NCBI GenBank assembly: GCA_021018815.1
Contig: JAITYX010000141.1
Coordinates: forward strand, 62,001-126,000
DNA length: 64,000 nucleotides
Direction: 5' to 3'
DNA from: Talinum fruticosum
Lineage: Eukaryota; Streptophyta; Magnoliopsida; Caryophyllales; Talinaceae
Numbering within the stretch: the stretch's first letter is position 1; the number at the start of each line of letters is the position of its first letter. A program made the position numbers and the translations under genes. The notes under the pieces are model-generated. The model saw nothing but the letters and a program-made list of their open reading frames with translations, searched no databases and had not been told where the DNA came from. Positions 1 to 11,141 of this stretch are shown in pieces.

Positions 1-1320
1 GATGTGGATAAGAACACGGTGCAGTGGATGCTTCATTTATATAAATTTATATAAATTTTAATACATGTATAACATATAACGTATAAAGGATAAACTTAAG
101 ATAAAAAAGGGAATGTGAATTTGAAATCTACCTTTAATAATACCCGAGATTCAATGAAGAAACTTGTGAAATCAAAATAAAAGTTTAGAAGAAACTTGAA
201 TTCGAGAACCTCCAATAATGCCTGAGAATGAAATAACAAACTTAATCAAAATTTTAAAAACAAGTTTATACTGTAGTTAAATTTGTGTTTGAATTATAAA
301 ATTAGAAAAATTAAGTTAGTATACAATGATGTTGTATCTCTAGTATTAGCAATCACATAATTATCTCTAGTATACAAATCCATGCATTTTTTGACCCAAG
401 TTTGAATTGACGTAAACATCAGTGAAATCATTAAATTGTTGATATAATCAACATTTTCTTGATTAAACTAACACAAATAACTCAACTATAATGAGAATAA
501 GAAACCCTTTACAAACTGGAGGAGGGAACCCAAACAAATTTTCCATGCAATAAACTTTTTATTCAGTTCAGTAATTTAATTAATTATATTAGTAATACGT
601 CATCTGTTGACTTGATATTTAAAAGTACAAATTGAAAAATATTATAATGATAATAAGAAACCATATACAAACTGGAGGCGGGGAACCCAAACAAATTTTT
701 CATGCATCATATAGGTCCCAAAACTGTTAAAAACATGAACATAAATGCACCAGTGAAACAATTTTCACGTATCTCCAATTCAGCACATTGGCACAAAGTC
801 TTATGAGCACAGGCAAGCTAGGCCCATATGCATTTTCTACTGCATTTGAAGCTACTCAATCACAGCTCATTCCTGCACATTTGGCTTAGCAGATCTTGAA
901 CAAATAACTTAGCTCATTCATTTGATCAACTCTTATTCTTTATCATGCAAAGAAAATAACATAATCACATTAAGAAAAAAATATCAACAACAAGAAGGGA
1001 TCAACTTTGTTTTGGGATCTGATAACTCATGTCAGCATTCTTGGCTATGCCATTAGATTAAAAATATTACTAATCCTTTTATAATTCTTAATTAATAAAC
1101 ATCTTTAAACTGTTCGACATTATTTCAAATTATAACTTTAAGTTGAAGATCTGTTATTATTATACACATTATACAGATCTATTATAAATTTGAGTTAAAT
1201 ATAATAATTCGAATATTACACAAAGGATCACGGTAGTATTCTTAATTAATAGAAAAGTGTAATTTCTAACTTTACGTTTGAGACTACAATGTTTAAGACA
1301 ATTTTGATCCAAGTTCTATT
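1..1320. other. AT-rich intergenic DNA, no gene seen
   Basis: No open frame with recognisable protein similarity was found on either strand. Apart from the short direct repeat at 490-716, the stretch shows only AT-rich sequence without motifs that I can name. Confidence 0.5.
490..716. repeat. Direct repeat, two copies of about 65 bp, 156 bp apart
   Basis: The segment starting at 490 (AATGAGAATAAGAAACC, then ACAAACTGGAGG and AACCCAAACAAATTTT) recurs at 646 with a few substitutions. Both copies share the central block ACAAACTGGAGG. The DNA between them is AT-rich. This looks like a local duplication; no mobile-element termini were identified. Confidence 0.7.
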
Positions 1321-1467
1321 TCATCTCTTTCTCTGCCCGGATCCAGAAACCATTTTCTCTTTCCTATCTTTGGTTGGAACATTGAAGTGGGTTAGATCCA
1401 TCCTAGGTTTAATTGGATCTTTCTCTTGTTTTCCATATACTCCACCGCCATAACCACTGTTTCCCAT
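1321..1467 (-). CDS. Possible 48-residue ORF or terminal exon, unknown
   Basis: Read on the minus strand, a 48-codon frame begins ATG GGA AAC at 1467 and stops with TGA at 1321. The peptide opens MGNSGYGGGVYGKQEKDPIK, then has a basic and polar C-terminus ending SGSGQRKR. It is glycine-rich at the start and lysine/arginine-rich afterwards. Immediately upstream on the minus strand is TTTTTTATCAGATCAG, a plausible splice acceptor, so this could be a last exon rather than a complete gene. I do not recognise the family. Support is limited to codon-like composition and the neat acceptor; chance is a real alternative. Confidence 0.25.
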   Translation of the reverse strand: MGNSGYGGGVYGKQEKDPIKPRMDLTHFNVPTKDRKEKMVSGSGQRKR

Positions 1468-1499
1468 CTGATCTGATAAAAAATTCAAAATGTCAACTA

Positions 1500-3300
1500 T
1501 AATTTTTAACTTAAACCTACTAATCTATTCACAAAAATCAACAACAAAACTAATCATGTAATTTAATTGAGGAAGAGAATTAAGTAGAAGAACAAGTGGA
1601 GAGAGATGGGGTAATAGACCTGACAAAACCCAAATTCTGCTTTTAACAGTTACCTAAAAATCATGCAATTTAGATACCAACTGATGACAGATCTTGAAAG
1701 TCTATAACTGTAGTTTCTAGTTGGGAACTTCATTGCAGATCAACAGCAAACATATCTATGCAACAACAACCCATGATTTTTACCACTAAATTGAAGCCTG
1801 CATAGAAACAAATTCACAGAAATAATATATGCACCAGATCCATAAAATAGAATATCAAATTTGGTAGATTCGGGGTGGATTTGGTCAAGGGGTTTGGATT
1901 AATTTTTAGAGGAAAAAAAAAACACAATTGAAATCTGAGGGAAAATTTGGAAGAAGATACGACTGCAAATCTCATTGAATGCAATTGATTGAACCCTAAA
2001 ACTCGAAATTTTGATTGTATAATATGATATGTCATCTACTCTATCTTATCTGAACTCAAATTGAATTAGTCTCACTCAACTTGGTCAATGCGAAAACCCA
2101 AAAAAAAAATGATATTTTTGATGGGTTTTTGAGACTATGAAATCTAATTTGATTTGTGTTTAGATTGTGAAAGTTCTCTACTTGGGTGCTTAAGGGTCGA
2201 ACTTTGCTATGCATTTATCTCAATAATTGAATTTGGTAAACTTGGCAAACTTTATAGGGTAATTGATACTGGGCTTTTGTTCTCTGTATCTTGTTTCTCG
2301 GCTTCTTTCATTTATTTGATAGTTTCATGGCATACATTTAATGGTTGTGCCTTGTCAAAAAGAAACTTTTACTGGTTGTGGGGGGATTTTTGTTTGGAGG
2401 AAACCTTGTAGCTAAGGTAACTGAGGAAGTTTTGAAATGGTTTTGTCGAGAAGTATTGCAAAATAGGTGCCCAAATAATCTTGCTTAACTTATATTTTAG
2501 ATTTCTTTATCTAGTTCACCAATGAAATTCTTAGTGGGTTCTAAATGTTGGTTTTGTTTTATATCCTTGTGTTTATTCAGTGCACAGTCAACATTAAGCA
2601 TTGATATTCCCTAAATTGTAAAATACATTTTGAATTTTTACTACAGAAGTCTTTATCCATATAATTGAAGGAAAAAGAAATATCAGAAAAAGGGGAACTA
2701 AGTTGGGAATCAGAATTGAAGTAGGCGAACAGAGATAAAAAGTTGGGAAGTTAGGTCTAAGACGGAAAACATCAAACACATGGCGTGCAGGACAATGTTG
2801 CGGACGGTGGTCACAGCAGTGCCCCGGCTTCTTCTGCCCAACTTCAATGTATCTTCTTGTTCTTCCGCCCAAACACCCGCTACCAGTTCAAGCCCCAAAA
2901 CAAACTCAATTCGATAAATTGAGACTGCTTGGAAATTCAAGAATTCTCTATCCAATGAACAGAGGAGAGGATAAACCCAAAAAAAAAAAAACAAATTGAT
3001 TTTTAGACTGCTTGGAAATTCAAGAAGAAGGAGAGAGAGAGGGAGGTTGGCCCTAATAGAAAGAAGAATCCTAGATTACGAATTTGAAGGTGGTGATATA
3101 CAATACCCACAGACAATAAACTCGTCATTCATAAACCAAAATCTCAAAATCCCTTAAAACTAACAAAAAAAACATAAATTTGAACCACACAACCTTCAAA
3201 TTACATCAATTTACTCACAACAAAAAAAGCGACAGAGCAAGAGCCACACATCAATTGGGGGAATGAGAAAGCGAGAAAGAGAGGACGTCAGAACCTGAAG
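1500..3300. other. Intergenic DNA, no supported gene
   Basis: Several short overlapping open frames occur here on both strands, but none shows domain-like composition and they contradict one another. A modest GC-richer, purine-rich patch with CpG dinucleotides begins near 3240. It could be a gene 5' end, but no coding exon can be tied to it. Confidence 0.4.
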
Positions 3301-3341
3301 AAGAAGGAAACGACAACGACCTCGACGACGGTGTGTGCAGG

Positions 3342-3505
3342 GCTGGTTGATTCCGACTTCAATGCAGGACGACGATGGCGGGTGTGAGACGACGCGGCCT
3401 CAGCGATTATGTATGACGATGGTGGGTGTGGGCTGGTTGATTTCGGCTTTAGAGCAGGACGACGACGGTGGGTGCGAGGCTGGTTGATTCCGGCTTCAAA
3501 AAAAC
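3342..3505. repeat. Imperfect GC-rich repeat cluster
   Basis: The phrase GCTGGTTGATT followed by a CGGCTT-like block and GGACGACGA recurs at about 3342, 3432 and 3479. The spacings of 90 and 47 bp are irregular. The copies are diverged and lie in a CpG-rich patch. They explain the repetitive arginine/proline-rich open frames seen on the minus strand here. Confidence 0.55.
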
Positions 3506-3671
3506 AAAGCTTTAATTTTATTGGGTCATATACTGATATATACACATTCTTTATGCACCTTACTCTCAGCATGAAGAAGCAAAACATGCATTTTTGGGTA
3601 ATGTAAAAAATATTTACATATTTTATGAATTTTTTGTTTTCTGAGGTCCATTCAAACAATACGCACATTAT

Positions 3672-3711
3672 ATACTATAGTAATAAATAACATACTATAG
3701 TAATAAATAAC
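3672..3711. repeat. 20-bp perfect tandem duplication
   Basis: The 20-mer ATACTATAGTAATAAATAAC occurs twice in direct succession (3672-3691 and 3692-3711) without a mismatch. Confidence 0.85.
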
Positions 3712-3719
3712 ATCTTCAT

Positions 3720-4600
3720 CTTTTGTCTTAGAAGAGGAATTATTTTTAACAAAAGATGTCATTGTTATGAATTTTTTTTTTTTTTTGGAATTTGTTAGGT
3801 AGGTATTATAATATTTTGATTGTTCATGAAATAATGAAGGCTGCAGGCATGTGGAATAAATCTGAAAACGTGGCCAAGATATGACTTAGCAAATTTAAAA
3901 GCCAATGACGTTCATATTCTACCTGCTCGTATTGTTAAAATTAAACAATAAAAGAAGCTATAGCCTATGGCTGCCTAAACTCAAATAATACGAAAAGAAA
4001 AAAAACACAGTACAAAAAACCCTCCTCTTTAAAAAGAATTCTACCCAATTATCTTTCATATTCTTCGTTGTTTTAACAATCCTTTTCTCAGACATTTTTC
4101 AAACATGGTTTTTTAAATGTAAAATTAAGTTGCAACTTGTAAAAAAACTGTAAGAATATTGTATGAAAATATGAGACCTTGGAAGAAAATATAGCGGTTT
4201 TATCAGATGATTTCATCCCAATTCTATGATAATATTGCAAACTTTACTTGGATTTGGTTTGATTATTACTATGTTCCTCTCACTATCATCTCAACTGGAG
4301 TTTGGAGAATTATAATTTGTAGGTATTTAGAGGAGATTTGGTGTGGATTGACCAAAGATGACAAGGAACAGTTTTGGAGTGAAAAAGAGTGATGGAATTC
4401 CCAAAGCCTTGAGCTGGAACAACAAGGTTACACGGATACCCAGGTCTCACACCTTATCTAGCGCTCAACCTACCAAGACTTTGTTAAGATTATGTGGAAG
4501 TTAATGAGTGTTTGGGCTCAAAAAATTACGGTTTAAAGCTTGGAATAACTGGCATGACCCAAGGGGTAAGAGAAATGACCATTTTGTACAGTCAGAAAAG
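3720..4600. other. Intergenic DNA, nothing recognised
   Basis: AT-rich sequence with one short plus-strand frame at 4207-4392 that I cannot assign. No RNA gene, TIR pair or LTR boundary was identified. Confidence 0.4.
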
Positions 4601-4659
4601 CTTAGCAACAGCTAAAGCCTGACACCGGCTGGTCATGTCAGGCAACAGGACGCATATCA

Positions 4660-4956
4660 CCCGGCACAGTCGTGTTAGCTGTTGCCTTTTTGGCATATGC
4701 TGTTTTCGTTCATTTTGGGACGGTTTTTACATTGATGGCTCAATTTTATGCCTACATAACTGCATGTAGGTCTCCATTGTTAGGTGTAGCAGCTTGTAAT
4801 AGCAAGAGAAAGAAAGTCCTTGTAAAACTACCAAATCCGAGTTCATTATTCGTGGTTTTTCTCGATTTTGGGTTTTCCACGTAAAATTCTTATGTCTCTT
4901 GTTCAACATTTCTTCTTGGTTTTTTGGTTTGTGAGAGTGAACCCCTAATTTTAACA
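4660..4956 (+). repeat. 5' LTR (3' part) of a Ty1/copia element
   Basis: The stretch just before the copia gag fragment has the look of a copia LTR tail. It includes a GTTTTCCACGTAAAATTCTT block that is common in plant copia LTRs, and it ends TTTTAACA at 4956. A tRNA-primer-like site follows at once, which fixes the right boundary. The left boundary is not resolved, because no second LTR is present in this window to compare with. Confidence 0.5.
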
Positions 4957-4972
4957 ACTAGTATCAAAGCAG
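4957..4972 (+). promoter_or_regulatory. Primer-binding site of the copia fragment
   Basis: ACTAGTATCAAAGCAG lies one base after the LTR end. It resembles the initiator-methionine tRNA primer site used by plant copia elements (consensus TGGTATCAGAGC) with two or three changes. Its position between LTR end and gag start supports the assignment. Confidence 0.6.
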
Positions 4973-5003
4973 GAGCATTTTAGTGAGGAGTTCATATTAA
5001 ACA

Positions 5004-6470
5004 ATGGAGGGAGGAAAGCTGAAAATCGATTGGTTCGATGGTAAGGATTTGGAGTTTTGGAAGATGTAGATAAAGAATTTGCTATTTTAGGAAGATTTGT
5101 ACCTTCTTTTGGGAGAGAAACCACCAACCATGGAGCAAAAGGGTGAGATATCCTTGATCGGCAACCGTTTGGAATAGTAAGATTGACGTTGGCTAGAAAC
5201 ATTGTCTTCAACGTGATGGATCAAAAGACGACGAAGGGGTTACTTGAAGCTCTATCAAATATGTATGAGAAGCCTTCTGTGATAGACAAGGTATATTTGA
5301 TGCGTCGTGTACTTGATTTTAAAATGGTTGATAACACTAGTGTTATAGATCATATTAACGATTTTAATATGATAATTTTAAAACTTGCTTTGCTGAAACT
5401 TTGATGATGAAGTTAAGGCCTTGATTTTGTTGTCTCTTTGCCTGCATTGTAGGACACTATAGTTGCTGCTGTTAGTAGTGCTAGAGGGTCTAATGCATTT
5501 AAGTATGATGAAATCGGTGATGTAATCTTGAGCGAGAGTGTTCGTAAGAAAGATTTCGGGAGTCATCGAGAAGTGCATTGAATGTTAGAGGGAAACATGA
5601 GAATCAAAGTAATTTTTGAAATCAGTCAAAGACTAAAGCAAGGGGTAGGTCTCAAAACTCGGAGGAGGTTGTATGATGAGGCTATGGTGAGAAGAGACAT
5701 TTTAAGAAAAAATTGTCCCAACAGAAATGATGACCATGATTCAACGAATTTTGTTGAAGATGTAGGTGGTGTTCTTGTATTGAGTGTAGAAAGTGCGATT
5801 GTGGATTTGGGTGCATCATTTTATTCCTCATCTAATATAAACTTATTTCACAACTTTGTTGGTAGAAAATTTGACAAGGTGTATATTGCTAATGGAAAAA
5901 GTTTGGATATGCTAGTAAAAGGGGATGTAAGAATTAAAACCTCTATTGGAGGGTTTTGGAAATTACAAGATGTTAGGTTTATTATGGGCTTGGCAAAGAA
6001 TTTGATTTATGTGAGTTAGTTGAATGAGATAGATCAGCTAACTAAGTTTAGCAATGGGGGCTGGAAAATTCTGACAGCGGCATTGGTTGTAGCTAAGGTT
6101 GTGAAGTCCGGCTCGTTATACTCTATTGAAGGGTGCACTAATTTAGTTGCAAATGTCGGGGTCAATTGTTCTAGTGGGAGTCTTTGGCGTGATAGACTTG
6201 GTGTTGAAAAGGGTTTTGTTGAAGTGGGAGCTGGTAAAGGTGACGAGAAATTTGTTGGGTATGCAAATGGGTCACTTGTTGCTCCACGAGATGTGTTCCA
6301 AGAACCGGGTATGATGAGAAAGTCGGCAAGGTCAACAAAAGGTAAAACCCAAATGTATACACTTTCTCTTCGTTATGTTTTGTTGACTGATTTGGGTTGG
6401 TTGGTCTCATTTGCTGATGAGGCCGGGTTGATGAACTATCAAAACCCAAGAAAAAGGTACTTATAAAATT
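5004..6470 (+). pseudogene. Ty1/copia gag-protease fragment, broken
   Basis: Reading begins at ATG 5004 (MEGGKLKIDWFDGKDLEFWK), which matches the start of copia gag proteins. It continues through the UBN2-type gag domain with the typical block YEKPS...DKVYLMRRVL at about 5255-5340. A zinc-knuckle remnant (NCPNRND) lies near 5710-5740. The protease follows at about 5800, where the active-site triplet reads DLGAS in place of the usual DTGAS. The sequence then passes KLQDVR and the pre-integrase LWRDRLG near 6180. Stops and frameshifts occur at about 5067, 5177, 5400 and 6018. Integrase and reverse transcriptase are absent: the element ends near 6470 against an L1 fragment. It is a dead 5' remnant with its LTR and primer site still upstream. 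Confidence 0.85.
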
Positions 6471-6536
6471 TATAGCATAAGGCATATCGAATTTTGTGAT
6501 GAGCATCTTTAAAATCCTAGATTGCTGACCGGATGA

Positions 6537-6728
6537 GATTCACTCCCTTATGGCTCGCTTTTGGTGAGGGATTAATTTGAGGGAGCGAGCTATGAACTGG
6601 AAATCTTGGGACCACCTATGCTCGCCCAAGCATTTGGGAGGAATGCGGTTCAGAGACTTAAAAGTCTTAAATATGGCTTTGCTTGCAAAACAATCATGGA
6701 GGCTTGTGCACAAGGGGGACACGCTTAT
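6537..6728 (+). mobile_element. L1 LINE reverse-transcriptase fragment, left part
   Basis: The plus strand encodes the end of a plant L1 reverse transcriptase: a degraded FW block, then NWKSWDHLCSPKHLGGMRFR and ALLAKQSWRL. These are the conserved W..W..LC.PK..GG and LLAKQ.WRL motifs after the polymerase core. The frame runs into DTLI at 6728, where the solo LTR begins. It resumes at 8162 with HRILKAQYFP, which joins perfectly across the insertion. An in-frame TGA near 6565 marks it as inactive. Confidence 0.85.
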
Positions 6729-8161
6729 TGTTCGGTGTAATATTATGTCATTTATACCCTTATTTATCTAATTTTTGTCTCATAAAATAATATAATTTTT
6801 AGGGTTTTTACTTGTTTTATTTAATTTTGTAGGTAATAAATTGAGTGGGACGAACATATGATATATGGACGTAAACCGATCAAAAATTGACGAGCCAAGT
6901 CTCCGATATGCACATAAACATTCATCTCCATGCTACTTTAACAGCCTTGTGCTAAGCCCAACCCAAATTATCCCATCAAGTAGTAACCAAGCCGTGGCAA
7001 TAAAAAACAGGAAGTGACATTGCATAATGACATCATCATAACGTCACCATGACATCACCATGAGAATCCTTCCGACCTTTGAAAATTAAGGCAGCTTGCG
7101 TGTATAAAAGGGGACAGTTCGGCAAGGCTTGAATGGGGCGAGACCTTGAAGAGCTTTAGGTTTAGCGTAAGTTAGGCTTAATCGTAAATTGAGGTTGATT
7201 TAGTTTAGTTCAATTAATTAGTTTTCTCCATGCAAATTTTAGACTCAAATATTTTAGATTCACTAATTTTTTTAGTTTTAGTTATCGATTCGGTTCTCGA
7301 CGATTACAAGTTTCAATTTGATTCGTTCTCGTTAACTTCTTCCCTTTGTCTCCTACTTTATTTCTAGTTTGTTTAATTTAGTTTAAATGTTCGATTTTTT
7401 ATTATCTTTTGATATTACTAGTAGTGATATTATTTGTTTAATATCATGTTTAATTCTAATTTATTAGTTTATGTCATTGTTTAAGTCGATCTTTATTAAT
7501 TTAGTTGTCGGATTAATTATGTTTCATATTAATTAGTTGTTAGTTTGTGTCACTTTGGTTGTAATTAACCTCTTAATGGCTAGTTGATCTTCCGTGAGTC
7601 TTAATTTACCTAGTTTATTTACTTGTCACATGTTTGGTGAGATGCTCAAAAGGGTCTTTTTATCTTGATATTTAGGCGGTTAGTCCGTAATTGAAAGGTG
7701 GAGTCAATTTGCTAGTGTGGGTATAGAGAATAGTTGGAATTTTGGCATGAAAATAGCCCAAATTCTAGTTAGGTCCTTAAGTTGCTACTCTTGTAATCTA
7801 GTTGGGCTAACCCCAGGAAAGTAGGTGGTTAAAATAATTATATTAGATCATGACCCTCGTAAGTGTGGCTTGAGTAGGTTTTGATGGTGCAACCGACCAC
7901 TCCTAAATACTTGTATAAACTTAGGTAGGTTTAGACTTGACTTGATTAATTAGTTTATTAAGTGGTAAAATCACAACCCGAGTATATTTTTATTTCTTTC
8001 TACGATCAATTTAGTTATTATTTATCTTATCTCTCCCGATTCTCCTGGATAGGAAGTTTAAAATAGAAACTCTCTGTGGACATGACCCCATGCTTGCCAG
8101 CTAGCTACAACAACGCCGTGCACTTGCGGCAATAAATTTTAAGATTTAGTTCTTCCTAACA
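6729..8161 (+). mobile_element. Solo LTR (1433 bp) of an Athila-like Ty3/gypsy element
   Basis: The insert starts TGTTCGGTGTAATATTATG at 6729 and ends TTCCTAACA at 8161. The 5-bp direct repeat CTTAT flanks it at 6724-6728 and 8162-8166, and removing the insert restores the L1 reading frame. It contains a TATA box at 7103. Near its right end is the block CTCTGTGGACATGACCCC... GTGCACTTGCGG, typical of Athila-type gypsy LTRs. A diverged relative lies at 15305-16758. No internal genes are present, so this is most simply a solo LTR left by LTR-LTR recombination. Confidence 0.85.
7103..7109 (+). promoter_or_regulatory. TATA box of the solo LTR
   Basis: TATAAAA within GTGTATAAAAGGGG is the expected U3 promoter motif. 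The related LTR at 15305 carries TATAAAG followed by GGGG at the equivalent place. Confidence 0.55.
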
Positions 8162-8830
8162 CTTATTCATCGTATCCTCAAAGCTCAATATTTTCCGAGA
8201 ACTTCGGTGATGGAAGCCTGGTGGGGATGGGAACCTAGTTTCACATGGCGTTCACTTTGGGGGCTAAGGTTTTGCTAACCGAAGGGCTAAGGTAGCGTGC
8301 GGGGAATAGTTAAGATATTATGGTGTGGAAAGATGCATGGATGTTGCCCGAGTCGGATTCTCTAGCCCTTAGGCCTCTTCATAGCCTAGAGCCAAATCTA
8401 AGAGTTGTTGACCTTATCGACCCTCAAATAGCAACCTGGAAATGTGAGGTAATTTAGGACACTTTTGTAAAGGATGACGCAACACTTATCCTAAACATGC
8501 CCACAAGCGTTCGCCTACCACATGATGTATGTTATTGGTGGCCTTGTAAGAATGAGAAATTCACAGTGAAGTCCGTATATTGGTTGGGGAGATTAGGCCA
8601 TGTTTCGGCGTGGTTCCAAAGCGCAAATTTAGAAGAGTGGGCATGGTGGAACTTCATATGGAGTCTTGGTTCAATGTTGAAGCTAAAAAACTTTATGTGG
8701 CGGAAGTTGTGAAAGATGCTTGGGTATGGTGCACAGCACGTAACGAGACAATCTTCAATGAAAGAAACCCAAACAAATAATTCCTAGCTTAGAACTTCGT
8801 ACAACTTGTGAAAGATGAGATGTAGTATAG
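8162..8830 (+). mobile_element. L1 LINE fragment, right part with zf-RVT domain
   Basis: Coding resumes after the solo LTR with HRILKAQYFP, then EPSFTWRSLWG and, in another frame, KDAWMLPESDSLALRPLH. From 8497 it has the zinc-binding region found after plant LINE reverse transcriptases: NEKFTVKSVYWLG, then WNFIWSLGSMLKLKNFMWRK. The cysteine/histidine stretch that should follow is deleted. The text jumps to ARNETIFNERNPN, the usual RNase H-proximal tail. Stops and frame changes make it a pseudogene. The 3' end of the LINE (poly-A) was not found; it fades near 8830. Confidence 0.8.
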
Positions 8831-8869
8831 AGCGAAAGTGGACCCGAACACGAGACCGAGTGGTTTTAC

Positions 8870-9660
8870 TAAAAAAAATGTTGTTGCAATAGATAAAAAG
8901 TTTCTTTAACTATAGAATATTCCCAAAAGAAATGATGATTATATTCAACATCATCTAAGCAAAGTGGACAAGAAGGATTAATGTTCAACACTCTCTTAGA
9001 GCATTTACACCCTTGACAGAATATAAGAACCGCACCCTCTACCTCATCCCATAATCCACCTTTTTGGATTACAATCCGTCGTTTTTACACCCCTTGGATC
9101 ACCAATTCGGATACCAATAAAAATATTCCCGTGGGCCCATAATCCACTAGTAAATATATTTAATTTTATTTGACTTTTTATTTCTTAAAATATTTTTGTC
9201 AATAAGTTATAAATTTCAATTTGTATAATTTTTGAAAAATTGAAAAGATAATTTTATAATTGTAAAATTAATTAAAAAATATAAACATCAATTTTATAAT
9301 TTTAGTTAATATTAGTAGTAGATAATAGAGAGCTAAATTAGTGCAACTACACTAAAAGGTGAACTTTAAAAATTACAAAACCGAAGTTCAACATTAAAAA
9401 AATACAATACATAAATTTAACTTTAAAAAATTACAACACAAGCTTTTCTGAAAAAAAAAACATAATATGGAAATTTGACAACAAAAATCACAATAAGAAA
9501 ATCACATTTAAGACATTACTTTGGCATAACCCACGTCTTTGCTGTGTAATATTTTGATTCCAAACTTCTTTAACCAAGTCTATCTGGAGGCGTGCATGGG
9601 TTTTAGGTTTTCGAACTTGCATTTATCTTGCTAAATAAGTTGCATAGCATGCAAGATACT
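8870..9660. other. AT-rich flank of the Harbinger-type element
   Basis: No coding potential seen. A segment starting at about 8999 (GAGCATTTACACCC) resembles the start of a DNA-transposon terminus. No inverted partner was found on the far side of the transposase at 11.9-12.6 kb, so I do not claim element boundaries. Confidence 0.35.
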
Positions 9661-9664
9661 CATG

Positions 9665-10770
9665 TCAAACATTAAGATCATGGGTACTACACTCCACTAG
9701 GTCATATTCAAAAGAAAGGTTGTATGTACCTCGCTTGTCCTCAACGATCATGTTATGTATTATTATACATGCTTTCATTATATCCAACATGACTTGCACT
9801 TTCATGAACCAAGCAGGGTCGTATACTGTGGCCAAGCGAGCTTGTAGCACACCAAAGGCTCGCTCAATGTCCTTCGTAATTGTCTCTTGACATTGAGCAT
9901 ATAATTTTGCCTTTGGAGTTTGCAAAAGAGGTCTAATTATCATGAACGTCACCCATTTTTGGTAAATACCATCTAATAGAAAGTATCTCATTTTATACTC
10001 ATACAAAGTAACCACTTTAAGAATGTTGGTTAGAACCCTACAAAGTCTTTTAGCAAAATATGCTTTTCAACCCGCCGGATAGTTCTTCCATTCCCAACGC
10101 ATACAATCAATACAACCTAATATACCAAGGAAATCACGGGCATCCGCCATTGTCAATAAATGATAAATATCAACTTGGGTTGATTTCCTTAAATACTCTT
10201 CACCGAATACCGCAATGGCGCCTTTGGAAAAAAATTTTCAAACACTGCAAGTGATGTGCTTTCACCATTCTTCAAGAATTCATCAACGCAATCAGTAGAA
10301 ATACCATAAGCGAGCATTCATATAGGAGCAGTGCACTTTGTTAGAGGTGTCAACCCGCGTCTTCTAATGGCATCATACCTTATTTGAGAGAACTCAAAGT
10401 GATTTTCAAGTGGCTCCACTATGCAGATGAATGAGTTCCTCCGCATTCTAAATCTAAGACGAAATTGATTGTTGTTGTAAATTGGATCAACTCGAAAAGT
10501 AATTTTGTATAACCGCTTATGAGCTTCTTCTTGATTTCTTCTAATACATCTTTCTTTTCTTCGAGGTTTAGATGATGATGACACTCACCTATGTGGAGCA
10601 TCTTCCTTAACCTTTGCAAATATAATAACATGACTTCATCATCAAGAATTTCTTCCAAAATAGGCATATCATCATCAGATTGTTCTATTATGAAGTTTAC
10701 TCCTCTCGATGAGGACAAAGATGAAGAGGAAGAGGATGAGGATAAGAAGAATGAAAAACTTTCCATTGTT
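9665..10770 (-). pseudogene. PIF/Harbinger-type (Plant_tran) transposase, broken
   Basis: On the minus strand the N-terminal part has a serine-rich start at 10766 and an acidic block, followed in another frame by RRKERCIRRNQEEAHKRLY and FRLRFRMRRNSFI. Next come GRRGLTPLTKC-like and, near 10080-10130, LGCIDCMRWEWKN, which holds the first catalytic aspartate. YFLLDGIY (second aspartate) and DIERAFGVLQ (glutamate) follow at 9830-9990. The C-terminus ends with KACIIIHNMIVED. This is the gene order and motif set of the plant transposon protein family, a HARBI1-like DDE nuclease. Frameshifts near 10320 and 10450 and a stop near 10055 interrupt it, so it is not functional. The companion ORF lies upstream on the same strand. 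Confidence 0.85.
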
Positions 10771-11141
10771 GACTCCTTGTGTATTAATAATTATAGTTAC
10801 AAAAATTAGACAAACTAAGAAGTTGTAATTTATTTGAAAAATTATTTGTTCTAGTACTAAAAGTTAGACGAATTTTCTCTAGTGATGACTAAGTGTGTGA
10901 TATTTTATTTCATAAATTAAAATCGTGAAAACATAGGATAAAAATAAAATAAACTAAGCACTTGCAAGTTATTGCTTTAAGTAACATACTAAACTTATTA
11001 GATTTATCCTAATGGCTACTTCGAATTATCCCGATCTCCGGCATCTAATATCTTCCTTTACGCGTTCGAAATAAAGAGTATCTTCTAGAGACATATGGTT
11101 GAGATCCATCGCCATAATTTTGTCACCATATTGTATTTCCT

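Noticed and set aside
2594..2994. Two overlapping minus-strand frames of about 90 residues
   Set aside because: They are in different phases over the same DNA. Neither shows splice or family evidence.
8999..9120. Left terminal repeat of the older Harbinger element
   Set aside because: A GAGCATTTACACCC-like start is present, but no inverted partner or target duplication was found on the other side.
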